NCBI RefSeq assembly: GCF_001693775.2
Contig: NZ_MBEW02000002.1
Coordinates: 1-64,000 of the forward strand
DNA from: Criibacterium bergeronii
Lineage (GTDB): Bacteria > Bacillota > Clostridia > Peptostreptococcales > Filifactoraceae
Direction: 5' to 3'
Length of the DNA: 64,000 nucleotides
Every line of letters begins with the position of its first letter. Within the stretch, counting starts at the first letter, position 1. Shown piece after piece: positions 25,189-34,174 of this stretch. The notes below the pieces were generated by a model, which was not told where the DNA came from, ran no database searches, and was given only the letters and a program-made list of their open reading frames with translations. A program made the position numbers and the translations under genes.

Positions 25189-25743
25189 ATAAAAATAGAA
25201 AACATAGATATTTTTATAATAATTTACAATTTATATAACATTTTAATATTTGGCAAAAGAGGTCTGCTAAAATCGGCGATAGTAAGTGTTGGGTTTGCTT
25301 TAAAGATACTGATAACATATTTTATATATACAAGTGGCTTATTTGAGCAGATTTCAAAAAATGATAGCGTAATAAGCTTTATAAACTGGATAAAAGAGCT
25401 TTTATTTAAGCAATTTCCGGCACTAAACCTTGCCAAGGACAGCTTGGATGGAGCAATCGTTGTAGTTTTAATTTATATAATCTTGACAATCATTTTTTGG
25501 ATAATATATCCGATTTTTAGAGGTGTCGTATTGTCAAAAGATGATATGAACCTTGGTGATAAATTCTTTGGAGCAGTGTTAGGCTTTATTAAAGCTACCA
25601 TATTTATAATGTTTATAATTTATGTATTGGATAAAGTTCCAAGTACAGTATTTAAATCAAACATACATCAGTTTATTGCAAATTCTAAACTTATTACACC
25701 GTATTTCACATATAACATATTTATGAATATTTTTGGAGCTTAA
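25189..25743 (+). CDS. CvpA-family membrane protein with apparent AUA start
   Basis: The frame is open from the upstream stop and reads I-K-I-E-N-I-D from 25189, right after GGGGG at 25181-25185. There is no ATG, GTG or TTG in frame until a TTG at 25444, which would cut off the first half. Read from 25189 the product is 184 residues with four hydrophobic segments, including KRGLLKSAIVSVGFALKILI and GAVLGFIKATIFIMFIIYVL, the latter typical of CvpA. One base change (ATG to ATA) would explain the missing start. Confidence 0.75.
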   Translation: MKIENIDIFIIIYNLYNILIFGKRGLLKSAIVSVGFALKILITYFIYTSGLFEQISKNDSVISFINWIKELLFKQFPALNLAKDSLDGAIVVVLIYIILTIIFWIIYPIFRGVVLSKDDMNLGDKFFGAVLGFIKATIFIMFIIYVLDKVPSTVFKSNIHQFIANSKLITPYFTYNIFMNIFGA

Positions 25744-25761
25744 TTAAAAAAAGAGGTAATT

Positions 25762-26397
25762 ATGAAAAAATTAAATTTGGATGTGCGTGGCTTTGCTTGC
25801 CCAATGCCTGTCATAAAGACAAAAAATATGCTTGAAGAAAATGACGGCAGTTTGTCACTAGAGGTTATAGTGGATAATGATGTTGCAGTGCAAAACGTCA
25901 CAAAATTTGCAAAATCACAAAATCTTGAAGTGACCAGCGAAAAAATAGGTGATGACTTTAAACTGATAATTAACAGGGACAATTCCAATGAAAATGGTGA
26001 ATATCAGATTTCAAAACAAAATGACAAATCAGAACTAAAAGCTTTACAAAGCAGTTCTAACGGAGCACAGACATTATTAATTACCACAGATAAATTGGGC
26101 AAAGGCAATGATGAGCTTGGTGCAATATTGATGAAATCTTTCATTTTTTCATTAAAAGAGAGCAAGCCAATCCCGCAAAAGCTTATATTCTTAAATTCGG
26201 GAGTAAATCTTACAACTACAAACAAAGAGGCTATAGAAAATCTAAAAATTATGCAAGAAAATGGCACTCAGATAGTATCTTGCGGTACTTGCCTAGACTT
26301 TTACAATCTAAAAGACCAAGTAAAAGTTGGCACAATAGGAAATATGTATGATATAGTAGATAGCTTAAACCAAGCTACAAATAAATTTGTAATATAG
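25762..26397 (+). CDS. yedF: selenium-metabolism sulfurtransferase-like protein YedF
   Basis: 211 residues. The N-terminal TusA/SirA-like domain has the family Cys in DVRGFACPMPVIKTK (about residue 13). The C-terminal DsrE-like domain has FLNSGVNLTT and a SCGTCLDFYNLKDQVKVG cysteine pair (about 172 and 175). YedF is linked genomically to selenium use. Together with the next gene (DUF3343) and mnmH at 53.5 kb it points to selenium or sulfur trafficking. Ribosome-binding site AAGAGG. Confidence 0.92.
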   Translation: MKKLNLDVRGFACPMPVIKTKNMLEENDGSLSLEVIVDNDVAVQNVTKFAKSQNLEVTSEKIGDDFKLIINRDNSNENGEYQISKQNDKSELKALQSSSNGAQTLLITTDKLGKGNDELGAILMKSFIFSLKESKPIPQKLIFLNSGVNLTTTNKEAIENLKIMQENGTQIVSCGTCLDFYNLKDQVKVGTIGNMYDIVDSLNQATNKFVI

Positions 26398-26404
26398 AGG
26401 GAAA

Positions 26405-26644
26405 ATGTTAGTTATTAGTTTTAATTCCACAAGTCAGGCAATGAAAGCAGACAAATTTTTTGATAGTACAGATATAGATAAAATGGTTGTACCAACTCCA
26501 AGAGCCATTAGTCAAAGTTGTGGCATTTCGATTAGAATAATATCAGAGCAACTGGAAGATGTAATTTCTATGCTTGAAAAAAATGAAATTGGGATAAAAG
26601 GGATATATAATGTGACAAAAGATGAGGCTCAAAAGATATATTAG
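26405..26644 (+). CDS. DUF3343 protein, putative Se/S carrier
   Basis: 79 residues, starting 7 bases after yedF. It shows the family's MKADKFF, the VPTPRAISQSCGISIRI stretch with one conserved Cys (about residue 40), and a C-terminal IKGIYNV. DUF3343 is described as a putative Se/S carrier that occurs beside selenium genes. A direct role is inferred from the neighbour. Confidence 0.88.
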   Translation: MLVISFNSTSQAMKADKFFDSTDIDKMVVPTPRAISQSCGISIRIISEQLEDVISMLEKNEIGIKGIYNVTKDEAQKIY

Positions 26645-26674
26645 ATTAAATAAAATATTGTTTAAGGAGAAAAA

Positions 26675-26917
26675 ATGTCAAATAAAGTAAAGATAAAAGA
26701 TACAAGTGCAAAAAAGCAAACATCAGGCGAAAAAAAGACTGCATCAGTCCAAAATAAAGTCAATATAAATGGAGCAAAAGTAAGACCTGTCCAATCAGAA
26801 AGCTACAGCAAACAAAAAAGAGATAAGAGGAAAAAACAATTTGCAATAATTGCTTTAGTTGCTATGCTTGCAATGGTCGTTACAACTGTATTAGGCTCAG
26901 TAACTTCACTTTTCTAA
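26675..26917 (+). CDS. small basic protein with C-terminal membrane segment
   Basis: 80 residues with ribosome-binding site AAGGAG. The first 50 are rich in K, S, Q and T, then KRDKRKKQ, then a single hydrophobic segment (about 55-75, IIALVAMLAMVVTTVLG). Tail-anchored or N-in topology is likely. No family is recognised. It is co-directional with the YedF pair. Confidence 0.65.
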   Translation: MSNKVKIKDTSAKKQTSGEKKTASVQNKVNINGAKVRPVQSESYSKQKRDKRKKQFAIIALVAMLAMVVTTVLGSVTSLF

Positions 26918-27038
26918 TATAAAACCTGTAAACAAACGTTGTTACACAGATTTAATTATAAATGAATTTTAAAGTGGTATAATTATACATGAGCAACCGT
27001 CTACTTGATATTGTAAAAATAAATTTTTGAGGATAATT

Positions 27039-27911
27039 ATGAAAAAAGTAAAAAAAGCGGTTATACCGGCGGCAGGACTTGGTACAAGATTTTTGCCGGC
27101 TACTAAGGCTCAACCAAAGGAAATGTTACCCATAGTTGATAAGCCAACTCTTCAGTATATAATAGAAGAGGCGATTAACTCCGGTATAGAAGACATACTT
27201 ATAATTACCGGAAGAAATAAAAAAAGTATAGAAGACCATTTTGACAGGTCAATTGAGCTTGAATTAGAATTAGAAAAATCAGGTAAGACAGAACTTTTAA
27301 AGATGGTTAGAGATATTAGCGATATGATTAATATCCAGTATGTTAGACAAAAATCTCCAAACGGACTTGGTCATGCAATACTTTGTGCAAAAAACTTTAT
27401 AAATGATGAACCCTTTGCAGTCATACTTGGAGATGACATAGTCGACTCAAAGACGCCTTGCTTAAAACAGCTAATTGATGTATATGATGAGTACAATACG
27501 ACAATCATAGGTGTGCAGGAGGTGCCAAAGGCTCAGGTTAATAGATATGGGATTATAGACGCAAAGTATATCCAAGATAGAGTATATCTGATAAATGATA
27601 TGGTTGAAAAACCTGACATTGACAACGCACCGTCCAATATAGCTATTTTGGGAAGATATATACTTACCAGTGATATTTTTGATATTTTGAGCAAACAAAA
27701 GCCCGGTAAAAATAACGAAATACAGCTTACAGATGCACTAAAGACGCTTAGCACCAGTCAAGCTATGTACGCCTATGAATTTGAGGGCAAAAGGTATGAT
27801 GTGGGTGATAAATTCGGATTTTTACAAGCAACTGTAGAATTTGCATTAAAAAATGAAAATCTTCATGACAGATTTGCGGCTTATTTAAAAGACATTGCAA
27901 AAAATTTATAA
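27039..27911 (+). CDS. galU: UTP-glucose-1-phosphate uridylyltransferase
   Basis: 290 residues from the ATG after GAGG (the frame opens at 27027). Nucleotidyltransferase signature KAVIPAAGLGTRFLPATKA, then QPKEMLPIVDKP, the metal-binding ILGDDIVD and NDMVEKP. It makes UDP-glucose for wall polymer and glycolipid synthesis. A TATAAT at 26978-26983 could serve as its promoter, with a poor -35. Confidence 0.96.
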   Translation: MKKVKKAVIPAAGLGTRFLPATKAQPKEMLPIVDKPTLQYIIEEAINSGIEDILIITGRNKKSIEDHFDRSIELELELEKSGKTELLKMVRDISDMINIQYVRQKSPNGLGHAILCAKNFINDEPFAVILGDDIVDSKTPCLKQLIDVYDEYNTTIIGVQEVPKAQVNRYGIIDAKYIQDRVYLINDMVEKPDIDNAPSNIAILGRYILTSDIFDILSKQKPGKNNEIQLTDALKTLSTSQAMYAYEFEGKRYDVGDKFGFLQATVEFALKNENLHDRFAAYLKDIAKNL

Positions 27912-27965
27912 ATAATAACAAACTCAGTATTTGAGGGTTATCTTATTATTTTGGAAAGGAAAACT

Positions 27966-29822
27966 ATGAAACTAAGACATAAATTATTAAGTTTAAGTGC
28001 CGCTTTATTAATGGCAACAACTCAGGCAGGAGCGATAATATATTCCGATTTACAAGGATATGGCTGGGCATCAAATTATATTTATGATGTTACTAACAAG
28101 CAAATAATTGCAGGTTATCCGGACAAGACTTTTAAACCCGGCAACTCAGTAACTAGGATAGAATCTCTAGTTATGATGGCGAACTTATTTCCAAAAGCGG
28201 ATATAGATAAAATTTATGCCGAAAAAGAACCCGTTTATAGAGAGTCAATGATTAAAAATGATATTGATAAATGGGCAAGACCATATGTAATATTTGCACT
28301 GGAAAAAGGAATAATACCAAATACCCCTGAAATGATTAGAGCTTTGGTAGATGTTAAAACCAAAAAACCAATAATTGCTATGAGGTATGAAGTAAGCGTC
28401 TTTTTAGTCCGCACATTGGGACTTTTAAATGAATTAAACAATTCTGCAAAATTAGATTATAAAGATACTAAAGACATACTTACTCAGGCAGTGCCTTTCA
28501 TAGAGTTATTACAAAGAAAGGGCGTGCTGTCTAAAAAAGGTGATGGCAAAGGGTATTTCAATCCTAACAAAGGAATAACTAGAGCTGAAACAGCCGTAAT
28601 GATATCCAATGCCTATAAATATTCGCCAAAAGCAAAAGGCACATCAACTGTATCACCAACTACACCGACAGCACCTCAAGTAAATACACAAGTAGTAGAA
28701 GGTACAATACAGCTTATAACATTAGCAGATAGTAATATTACAATCTCAGCTAAGGACTCTAAAGGAAATACTAATAATTACACAGTTAATAAAAATAATC
28801 TTGTGGTAAATCTTGACGGAGCACAGGTAAATATAAACAACCTAAAAGTAGGGCAAACTGCAAAATTCACCTTAACAAACGGAGTGCTATCTAAAGTTGA
28901 TATGACTAGCGTTCAAGAGAGATTTTCAGGTAAATTGCTTACATTAGACTCAGCTAACAAAACTATGACATTAGAGCTGGCAGACAATAAGCAAATAAAA
29001 GCGTTTTTATTCAATGACACATCTAAGTTATATTTAAACGATAAAGAAGTAAAACCGGAGAGCTTACCACTTAACAATCCGATAGAAGTTTATGCTATAA
29101 ACAACGTGATTGTTAAAGCAGCAGAAACTCAAACTATAGGCAATGCACAAGGTGAGGTTTTGGACTTCATAGACAACCTAATCACAGTGCAAACTGCTGA
29201 TGGTAAAAAATCTTATAAAATAAATTCAAATACAAAGATTATAAGAAATGGAAGAACTCTTACAAACATTTATCAAATAGCAATAGGAGATAAGGCAAAC
29301 ATCAAGTACAACAACGATACAGCAGAAGAAGTATCTATTGAAACAAGTAGGGAAAAATACTATGGAGTGGTAATAAAATCTATAGAGCTAAATACCGGAT
29401 ATAACAAGATATTGGTTGGCGACAGAGATGGAAATGAACATTCATTTACTATCAATAGTGACAGCTCAATCAGAATAAATGACAAAAAATCCTCCGTATA
29501 TGACCTAAAACTAGGCTACGAAGTAGATTTATACACCGATGGTGGACTTGTGGAAGAGTTAATTTCCAAGGGAGAATTTAAACAAGCAACCATTTCAGGA
29601 GAAATTATATTTATTGATACAATAGATAAATATATTGATATAACCACAAGTAAAGGCGAAAAATTGAGAATAAATTATAACAATGACACAAAGACAGAAA
29701 AATTATCAAACAGCACAAGTATGGACCCAAGAAATTTATTTAAAGGAGATAAAATTTCCGTAATTGGTGTAATGAATGGTGGAAATCTTCAAGCCACAAT
29801 GATTATTGCCGACATAAAATAG
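27966..29822 (+). CDS. S-layer-homology protein with five beta-rich repeats
   Basis: 618 residues from the ATG after GGAAAGG. A signal peptide ends near TQAGA (about 25). SLH repeats fill about 25-220: AGYPDKTFKPGNSVTRIES, a divergent second, and GKGYFNPNKGITRAETAVMI. A Thr/Pro linker (about 225-240) leads to five modules of about 70 residues, each with a strand of the type KNLITVQTADGKK and a closing K.G..a.f pattern. SLH domains bind pyruvylated secondary wall polymer, whose pyruvyl transferase CsaB is at 52.1 kb. Confidence 0.9.
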   Translation: MKLRHKLLSLSAALLMATTQAGAIIYSDLQGYGWASNYIYDVTNKQIIAGYPDKTFKPGNSVTRIESLVMMANLFPKADIDKIYAEKEPVYRESMIKNDIDKWARPYVIFALEKGIIPNTPEMIRALVDVKTKKPIIAMRYEVSVFLVRTLGLLNELNNSAKLDYKDTKDILTQAVPFIELLQRKGVLSKKGDGKGYFNPNKGITRAETAVMISNAYKYSPKAKGTSTVSPTTPTAPQVNTQVVEGTIQLITLADSNITISAKDSKGNTNNYTVNKNNLVVNLDGAQVNINNLKVGQTAKFTLTNGVLSKVDMTSVQERFSGKLLTLDSANKTMTLELADNKQIKAFLFNDTSKLYLNDKEVKPESLPLNNPIEVYAINNVIVKAAETQTIGNAQGEVLDFIDNLITVQTADGKKSYKINSNTKIIRNGRTLTNIYQIAIGDKANIKYNNDTAEEVSIETSREKYYGVVIKSIELNTGYNKILVGDRDGNEHSFTINSDSSIRINDKKSSVYDLKLGYEVDLYTDGGLVEELISKGEFKQATISGEIIFIDTIDKYIDITTSKGEKLRINYNNDTKTEKLSNSTSMDPRNLFKGDKISVIGVMNGGNLQATMIIADIK

Positions 29823-29881
29823 TTTTTAAAATTTTTGGATAAAAATTTAATATACAATTCTGATAAAATGTGGAGGAAAAA

Positions 29882-30529
29882 ATGAAAATATTTTTAGACA
29901 CTGCCAATCTTGATGAAATTAAAGAGGGGGCAAGCTGGGGAATAGTTGATGGAGTTACTACAAACCCATCACTAATAGCAAAAGAAGGTAAAGACTTAAA
30001 GGAAACTATAAAAGCAATATGCGAAATAGTTGACGGACCAATATCTTCAGAAGTATTATCTGAAAACCATGAAGATATGATAAAAGAGGCAAGAGAATTA
30101 GCAAAAATACACAAAAATATCGTAGTAAAAATACCAATGACAATCGAAGGACTAAAAGCTGTAAAAGTATTGTCAGCCGAAGGTATACACACAAATGTAA
30201 CATTGATATTCTCAGCAAACCAAGCCTTACTTGCAGCAAAAGCAGGAGCTACTTATGTATCACCGTTTTTAGGCAGACTTGATGATATTGGCATAGAAGG
30301 AATGGAATTGGTTAGAACAATAGTAGAAATATTTGACATCTACGGCTACGATACACAGGTAATAGCTGCAAGCATAAGACACCCTATGCACGTTATAGAT
30401 GCAGCTCTAGCAGGCTCTCATATAGCTACTATACCAATGAAAGTATTAAAACAAATGGCAGCTCATCCACTTACAGATAACGGCATCGAAAAATTTAATA
30501 ACGACTGGAAAAATGCTTTTAATAAATAA
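29882..30529 (+). CDS. fructose-6-phosphate aldolase / transaldolase (TalC family)
   Basis: 215 residues from the ATG after TGGAGG, the normal length of the small TalC/FSA branch. Marks: [29 protein letters not shown], the Schiff-base Lys in [21 protein letters not shown] and YVSPFLGR. Transaldolase versus true F6P aldolase cannot be told by eye. It is followed by a strong terminator. Confidence 0.93.
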   Translation: MKIFLDTANLDEIKEGASWGIVDGVTTNPSLIAKEGKDLKETIKAICEIVDGPISSEVLSENHEDMIKEARELAKIHKNIVVKIPMTIEGLKAVKVLSAEGIHTNVTLIFSANQALLAAKAGATYVSPFLGRLDDIGIEGMELVRTIVEIFDIYGYDTQVIAASIRHPMHVIDAALAGSHIATIPMKVLKQMAAHPLTDNGIEKFNNDWKNAFNK

Positions 30530-30663
30530 ATCTTAATTAAATAAAACAAATCAAGTCAACTAGAGAAATGAAATTCAAGTTTTAGTATTAGACTGGAATG
30601 TATTTTCTCTAGTATGACTTTATTATGGCTTTTTAAAAGCTTAAAATATTAAGATATCAAGCA

Positions 30664-30715
30664 AATACGAAAAAATACCACACAACTTTGGAATTGTGTG
30701 GTATTTTTTCGTATT
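30664..30715 (+). terminator. strong terminator after the transaldolase gene
   Basis: AATACGAAAAAATACCACAC and its complement form a stem of about 22 bp with an 8-base loop. It works in either direction and separates the core genes from the accessory region. Confidence 0.93.
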
Positions 30716-30776
30716 ATAACCCCATCAACCAGTACGAATAAACAATCTCACTTTCAAAACTTAAAATTTTTTTGAC

Positions 30777-30808
30777 TTTTGAAAGTAGTATATTATTTAC
30801 TTTTAAAA
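30777..30808 (+). promoter_or_regulatory. inverted-repeat operator of the AbiE locus
   Basis: TTTTGAAAGTA (30777-30787) and TACTTTTAAAA (30798-30808) are complementary with one mismatch and overlap a TTGACT/TATTAT-like promoter. AbiEi antitoxins repress their own operon through inverted repeats, so this is a reasonable operator. Its use is inferred. Confidence 0.45.
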
Positions 30809-30877
30809 CTTTCAAGTTTGCCTATAATTGGATGCAAATGTGGGATGTTGGATGTCGGATACTCAAATAATGGGTAG

Positions 30878-31078
30878 CCTCTTAGGACCTATTCATACGA
30901 GAGGATACTTTGCGACTTTATAGCCAACAAAGATAAAATGGATATTGAAGTGTATGTTAAGCTAATTCGTTCATACTCTGATTACAAAGAAAAAGACATA
31001 CATTCACTTCAAGAAATCTCGAAAAAAATGGGGATTGAAGATAAAGTGCGTGAAATTATGGAGGTAGCCTATGAATAA
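30878..31078 (+). pseudogene. truncated AbiEi-type antitoxin (C-terminal remnant)
   Basis: The frame from just after a TAG at 30875-30877 reads PLRTYSYERILCDFIANKDK, then YVKLIRSYSDYKEKD and ends KVREIMEVAYE. This fits the C-terminal domain of AbiEi transcriptional-regulator antitoxins. The N-terminal winged-helix half is missing although the operator is only about 70 bases upstream, so an internal deletion is likely. It overlaps the AbiEii start by 8 bases, as in intact loci. Confidence 0.7.
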
Positions 31079-31730
31079 AGCAAAATTAACAGCTCTTTGC
31101 CATAAAATAAGTAAAGAAGTTCATCTCTCTTTTAATTTTGTAATGCTGTATTATTTTTTGGAAAGTATATTAAAAAAGTTGGCTGATAGCGAGTACAATG
31201 ATAACTTTATTTTCAAAGGTGGATTTCTACTTTCTAATGTTGTAGGAATTGACTCAAGAAGTACAGTAGATATTGACTTTTTACTGAAAGATACACAGCT
31301 TTCTGAAGAAAATATCTTAAAAATGCTAACAGAAGCATTAAAAGAAAAAGATGATGATGAAATACTCTATGAAGTCCAAGATTTTAAGAAAATCAAGGAA
31401 GATGATGAGTATGGTGGATTTAGCGTAAATGTCCTTTGTAAAATGGAAAATATAAGGCAAGTAGTGCCACTTGATATTGCCACAGGAGATGTAATCACTC
31501 CACACCCGATAGATTATAGTTATATTAGTTCTTTTGGTAAAGAGGATATTTCGATTAAAGCATATCCGTTAGAAACAATGCTTGCTGAGAAGATACAGAC
31601 GATTTATACAAGAGGATTTTTAAACAGCAGAAGCAAGGACTATTACGACCTTTATATCATTTATAAACTAAAAGATAAGGAAGTAGACACTGAAACTTTA
31701 AAAAGAGCTTGCAAAAGAACCTTTGAATAA
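31071..31730 (+). pseudogene. truncated AbiEii-type nucleotidyltransferase toxin
   Basis: 219 residues, shorter than the usual roughly 280-310. The nucleotidyltransferase core is present: FKGGFLLSNVVGIDSRSTVDID (motif G-G-x-L-L ... D-x-D, about 49-70) and the later VPLDIATGDVITP and ETMLAEKIQTIYTRG. It stops at TAA 31728-31730, where family members normally continue: the downstream codons in frame read RKTDLDVT. It then runs into unrelated sequence near 31750. The catalytic part may still be made, without an intact antitoxin. Confidence 0.75.
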
Positions 31731-31756
31731 AGAAAAACTGACTTAGATGTAACACT

Positions 31757-32146
31757 TTGATTGAAAGTTATCCATACACCTATGATAAAGACGATGCAGC
31801 AAGTCAAAAAGAGTTATTACAGATTAAAACAGACATCGGCTTTTGGAGCTTTAATGAACTTGTATCTGTAGATGAAGAAAAGCTAAAAAATGTACTCGGA
31901 CTTGAAATAGATGATGATGGTAACTTTTACGATCCACTATCAAAAGATATTGACTTGGATAATGTCCCCGACAGATATGATGCTGACTTTAGGGACAGTA
32001 AAGTACAAAATATGGGAGATATGGACAAAAAAGAAAAATCATCAGTCTTAGAAAAACTAAGCGAGTACAAAGAAAAAGTACAGCAAGAAGATAGACAGCC
32101 AAGTGAAAGCATTGATAGAAACACAAAACAAAAAGAAGTGATTTAA
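31757..32146 (+). pseudogene. C-terminal fragment of a conjugative-element accessory protein
   Basis: A 129-codon frame that begins at a TTG without a ribosome-binding site, directly after the broken abiEii end. Marks: DIGFWSFNELVSVDEEKL, DIDLDNVPDRYDADFRDS, then a Lys/Glu/Gln-rich tail. It resembles accessory proteins (YodL/DUF4316 type) of Tn1549-like integrative elements. The family name is tentative. It is probably the 3' part of a gene whose 5' part is lost. Confidence 0.5.
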
Positions 32147-32233
32147 CCATAAGAAAGAGTATTTTAATGATGTAGTTATCTTAAAATGCTCTTTCTTTTA
32201 TATTCAAAAATAAATTAAACGGAGGAATAAACT

Positions 32234-33014
32234 ATGAGTTTAGAAAAAGGAAATGTTATAAAGACGAATTTATCTGATAACACAATGATTTTAGATGTTA
32301 AAAATAAAGAAAAACAAGCAGTCCTATTTACAGGTACTCAATTTGTATTAGCATCAGGCATAAGAGAAAACAAGGAGAGTGGAAAATTTGAATGGGACAA
32401 TGGCAGATATGCTAATGAAATCAAAACCATTGCTGAAATGCAAAATAACAGCTTTGAAGCAATGAAAGAAACAATATCGTTTTTAACAGAATACAATCAT
32501 AAGGATTTTACAAAAGCTTTAATTTCTATTGAAACTGGAATTGAAAATGAAGATCTCCTCGACAAAGCTTATGATGAATATATGGAAAATGACGCAATGA
32601 CTTTGATTGATAATCAGTTCTATGATTATGTTGATAAGAGTGGATTGGAAAGGGCGATTGTCGAAAAAGAAAAAAACGGTAGATAACTCAAAAGAAGATT
32701 TAGAAAATAAGCAAACCGGAAAAGAAAAAGTAACTGAACAAAAATCGGATAGATCAGAAAAAGCTGATACTATAAATGTAACAGGAAGTATAGTAAAAGA
32801 TGTGGGGGTAAAAAGCCTTATATCTAAAGACGGCAAAGAATATATAAGCCTTAAAGTAAATGAGGTAAAACCATTAAAAGTTAAACATCAGGAAAAGCAG
32901 GAAACAAAGGCTAAAGATGAAATCTCTGTGATGGATAAATTAAATCAGTACAAACAAAGATCAGAAAAAATAAAATCTGAACCTGTAAAAAAACTAATCG
33001 ACAAAGAAATTTAA
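32234..33014 (+). pseudogene. frameshifted conjugative-element accessory gene
   Basis: The first frame (32234-32686, 150 residues, ribosome-binding site GGAGGAAT) has an N-terminal module with NTMILDVKNKEKQAVLFTG, then AEMQNNSFEAMKE. It ends ERAIVEKEKNGR, while the next frame carries on without loss of sense from KKKKTVDNSKEDLENK to VKKLIDKEI at 33014. The shift falls at the A7 run 32670-32676. Taken together it is a protein of about 260 residues with a repetitive Lys/Glu tail like other ICE accessory proteins. No function is assigned. Confidence 0.55.
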
Positions 33015-33078
33015 TACTTAATATTTAAAAGGCAATAAAAAAGAGGTGTATGGAAAAAATTGCTATACACCTTTATTT

Positions 33079-33567
33079 TTATTGCTCATAAGTATAATTT
33101 ATTTTTAATCTTGCACTTCCGGTAGAAGGTTTATACGGATTTGTATCAGCTGTAATTATAGATACTTTCCATGTTCCATTAGGTTTTTCGTCTTTAAATT
33201 CAGTGAAATTTACTTCACCACTTTTTTGTATAAGTTTTGAATATATACTACCATTAGGACTTTCAACATATAGTTTGAATGGAGAACCTTTTGAACTGAA
33301 AGTTACATTTGCAACAACAGTTGAAACTTTAGAATCTTTTGGTAAAGTTGGAGAAGGAATATTGTATTTTTTTGATTCAACTGCACCGGAGTATGGATTA
33401 TATAAAGAATTCATAGTTCCAGTTTGACCTGAAAAGTAATTCGTTTTCGTAATGGCATAAGAATAAGAAGCACTATTAAAACTTGTATTTATGTTTGCAA
33501 CAGGGAGAGCAAAAAATGCACCTGTAAATAGCAATGTACTCAAAAATAAAGATGTAAATTTTTTCAT
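33079..33567 (-). CDS. secreted P-domain-like small protein
   Basis: 162 residues with a signal peptide (MKKFTSLFLSTLLFTGAFF; cleavage probably near residues 21-33) and ribosome-binding site AAAGGAG. The mature part is beta-rich and resembles the proprotein-convertase P domain: paired pattern LYVESPNGSIYSKL, then FKDEKPNGTWKVSIITADT and a closing strand RLKINYTYEQ. No protease domain is attached. It lies 36 bases after the 146-residue gene and is probably co-transcribed. The function is unknown. Confidence 0.6.
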   Translation of the reverse strand: MKKFTSLFLSTLLFTGAFFALPVANINTSFNSASYSYAITKTNYFSGQTGTMNSLYNPYSGAVESKKYNIPSPTLPKDSKVSTVVANVTFSSKGSPFKLYVESPNGSIYSKLIQKSGEVNFTEFKDEKPNGTWKVSIITADTNPYKPSTGSARLKINYTYEQ

Positions 33568-33603
33568 AACATTTCTCCTTTTATTAAATGAAAATTTCAG
33601 AGA

Positions 33604-34044
33604 TTAAATAGTAATATCAATATGTGTTTCATCTAAAATTTTAGGATCAAAAGGCTCTCCCCATACCCAATTTGGATTATGCTGTTTTATTATGCTAAAA
33701 AATTTTTCGTCTTGATTACTAACTATTTTAGTTAATGTATGAGCAACATTTGCTTTGTCTTTTATTGGCTCTGTTGAGCTGAACTTCTTTATCATTTCAT
33801 TTACTTTTGTTTTATCACCTCTTACAAGCCCATAGCCGTCGATCCATTCTTTTTTGTTTTGTTCTAAAAGTTTATTAACGTATTCTTGTTTAACAGGAAC
33901 AATTTTTAAACTTGTCGGGTCAACATTTAAACGTCCTCTTGCTTCCGGATTTTGTTTTAAATAATATTCATCTACTTCCTCAGATGTCAAACGCCTATAA
34001 GAACCTGAATTTTGAATATTGTTTACCATATCGTTTATTGTCAT
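33604..34044 (-). CDS. uncharacterised 146-residue protein paired with a secreted protein
   Basis: Strong ribosome-binding site (AGAGGAGGT) and ATG. The protein is soluble, with no signal peptide or membrane segment. Features seen: RRLTSEEVDEYYLKQNPEAR near the N-terminus, WIDGYGLVRGDKTKV in the middle and NPNWVWGEPFDPKILDETHI at the end. No family is recognised. The pair sits alone between ICE debris and a dead insertion sequence, so an accessory role is likely but unspecified. Confidence 0.55.
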   Translation of the reverse strand: MTINDMVNNIQNSGSYRRLTSEEVDEYYLKQNPEARGRLNVDPTSLKIVPVKQEYVNKLLEQNKKEWIDGYGLVRGDKTKVNEMIKKFSSTEPIKDKANVAHTLTKIVSNQDEKFFSIIKQHNPNWVWGEPFDPKILDETHIDITI

Positions 34045-34174
34045 GACTTAACCTCCTCTTTTATCATCCAATTATTTGGTATATCGGAAAATAAACAAAA
34101 AATCTTTAGAATTTAATATATAATATCTCTCTCATTTTCAATATATTAATCCGTATTTTTCTTTAGGTTCTGTA

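Noticed and set aside
32607-33014. Separate gene starting at 32607
   Set aside because: Its first part overlaps the previous frame with no ribosome-binding site. It is better read as the shifted continuation of the 32234 gene.
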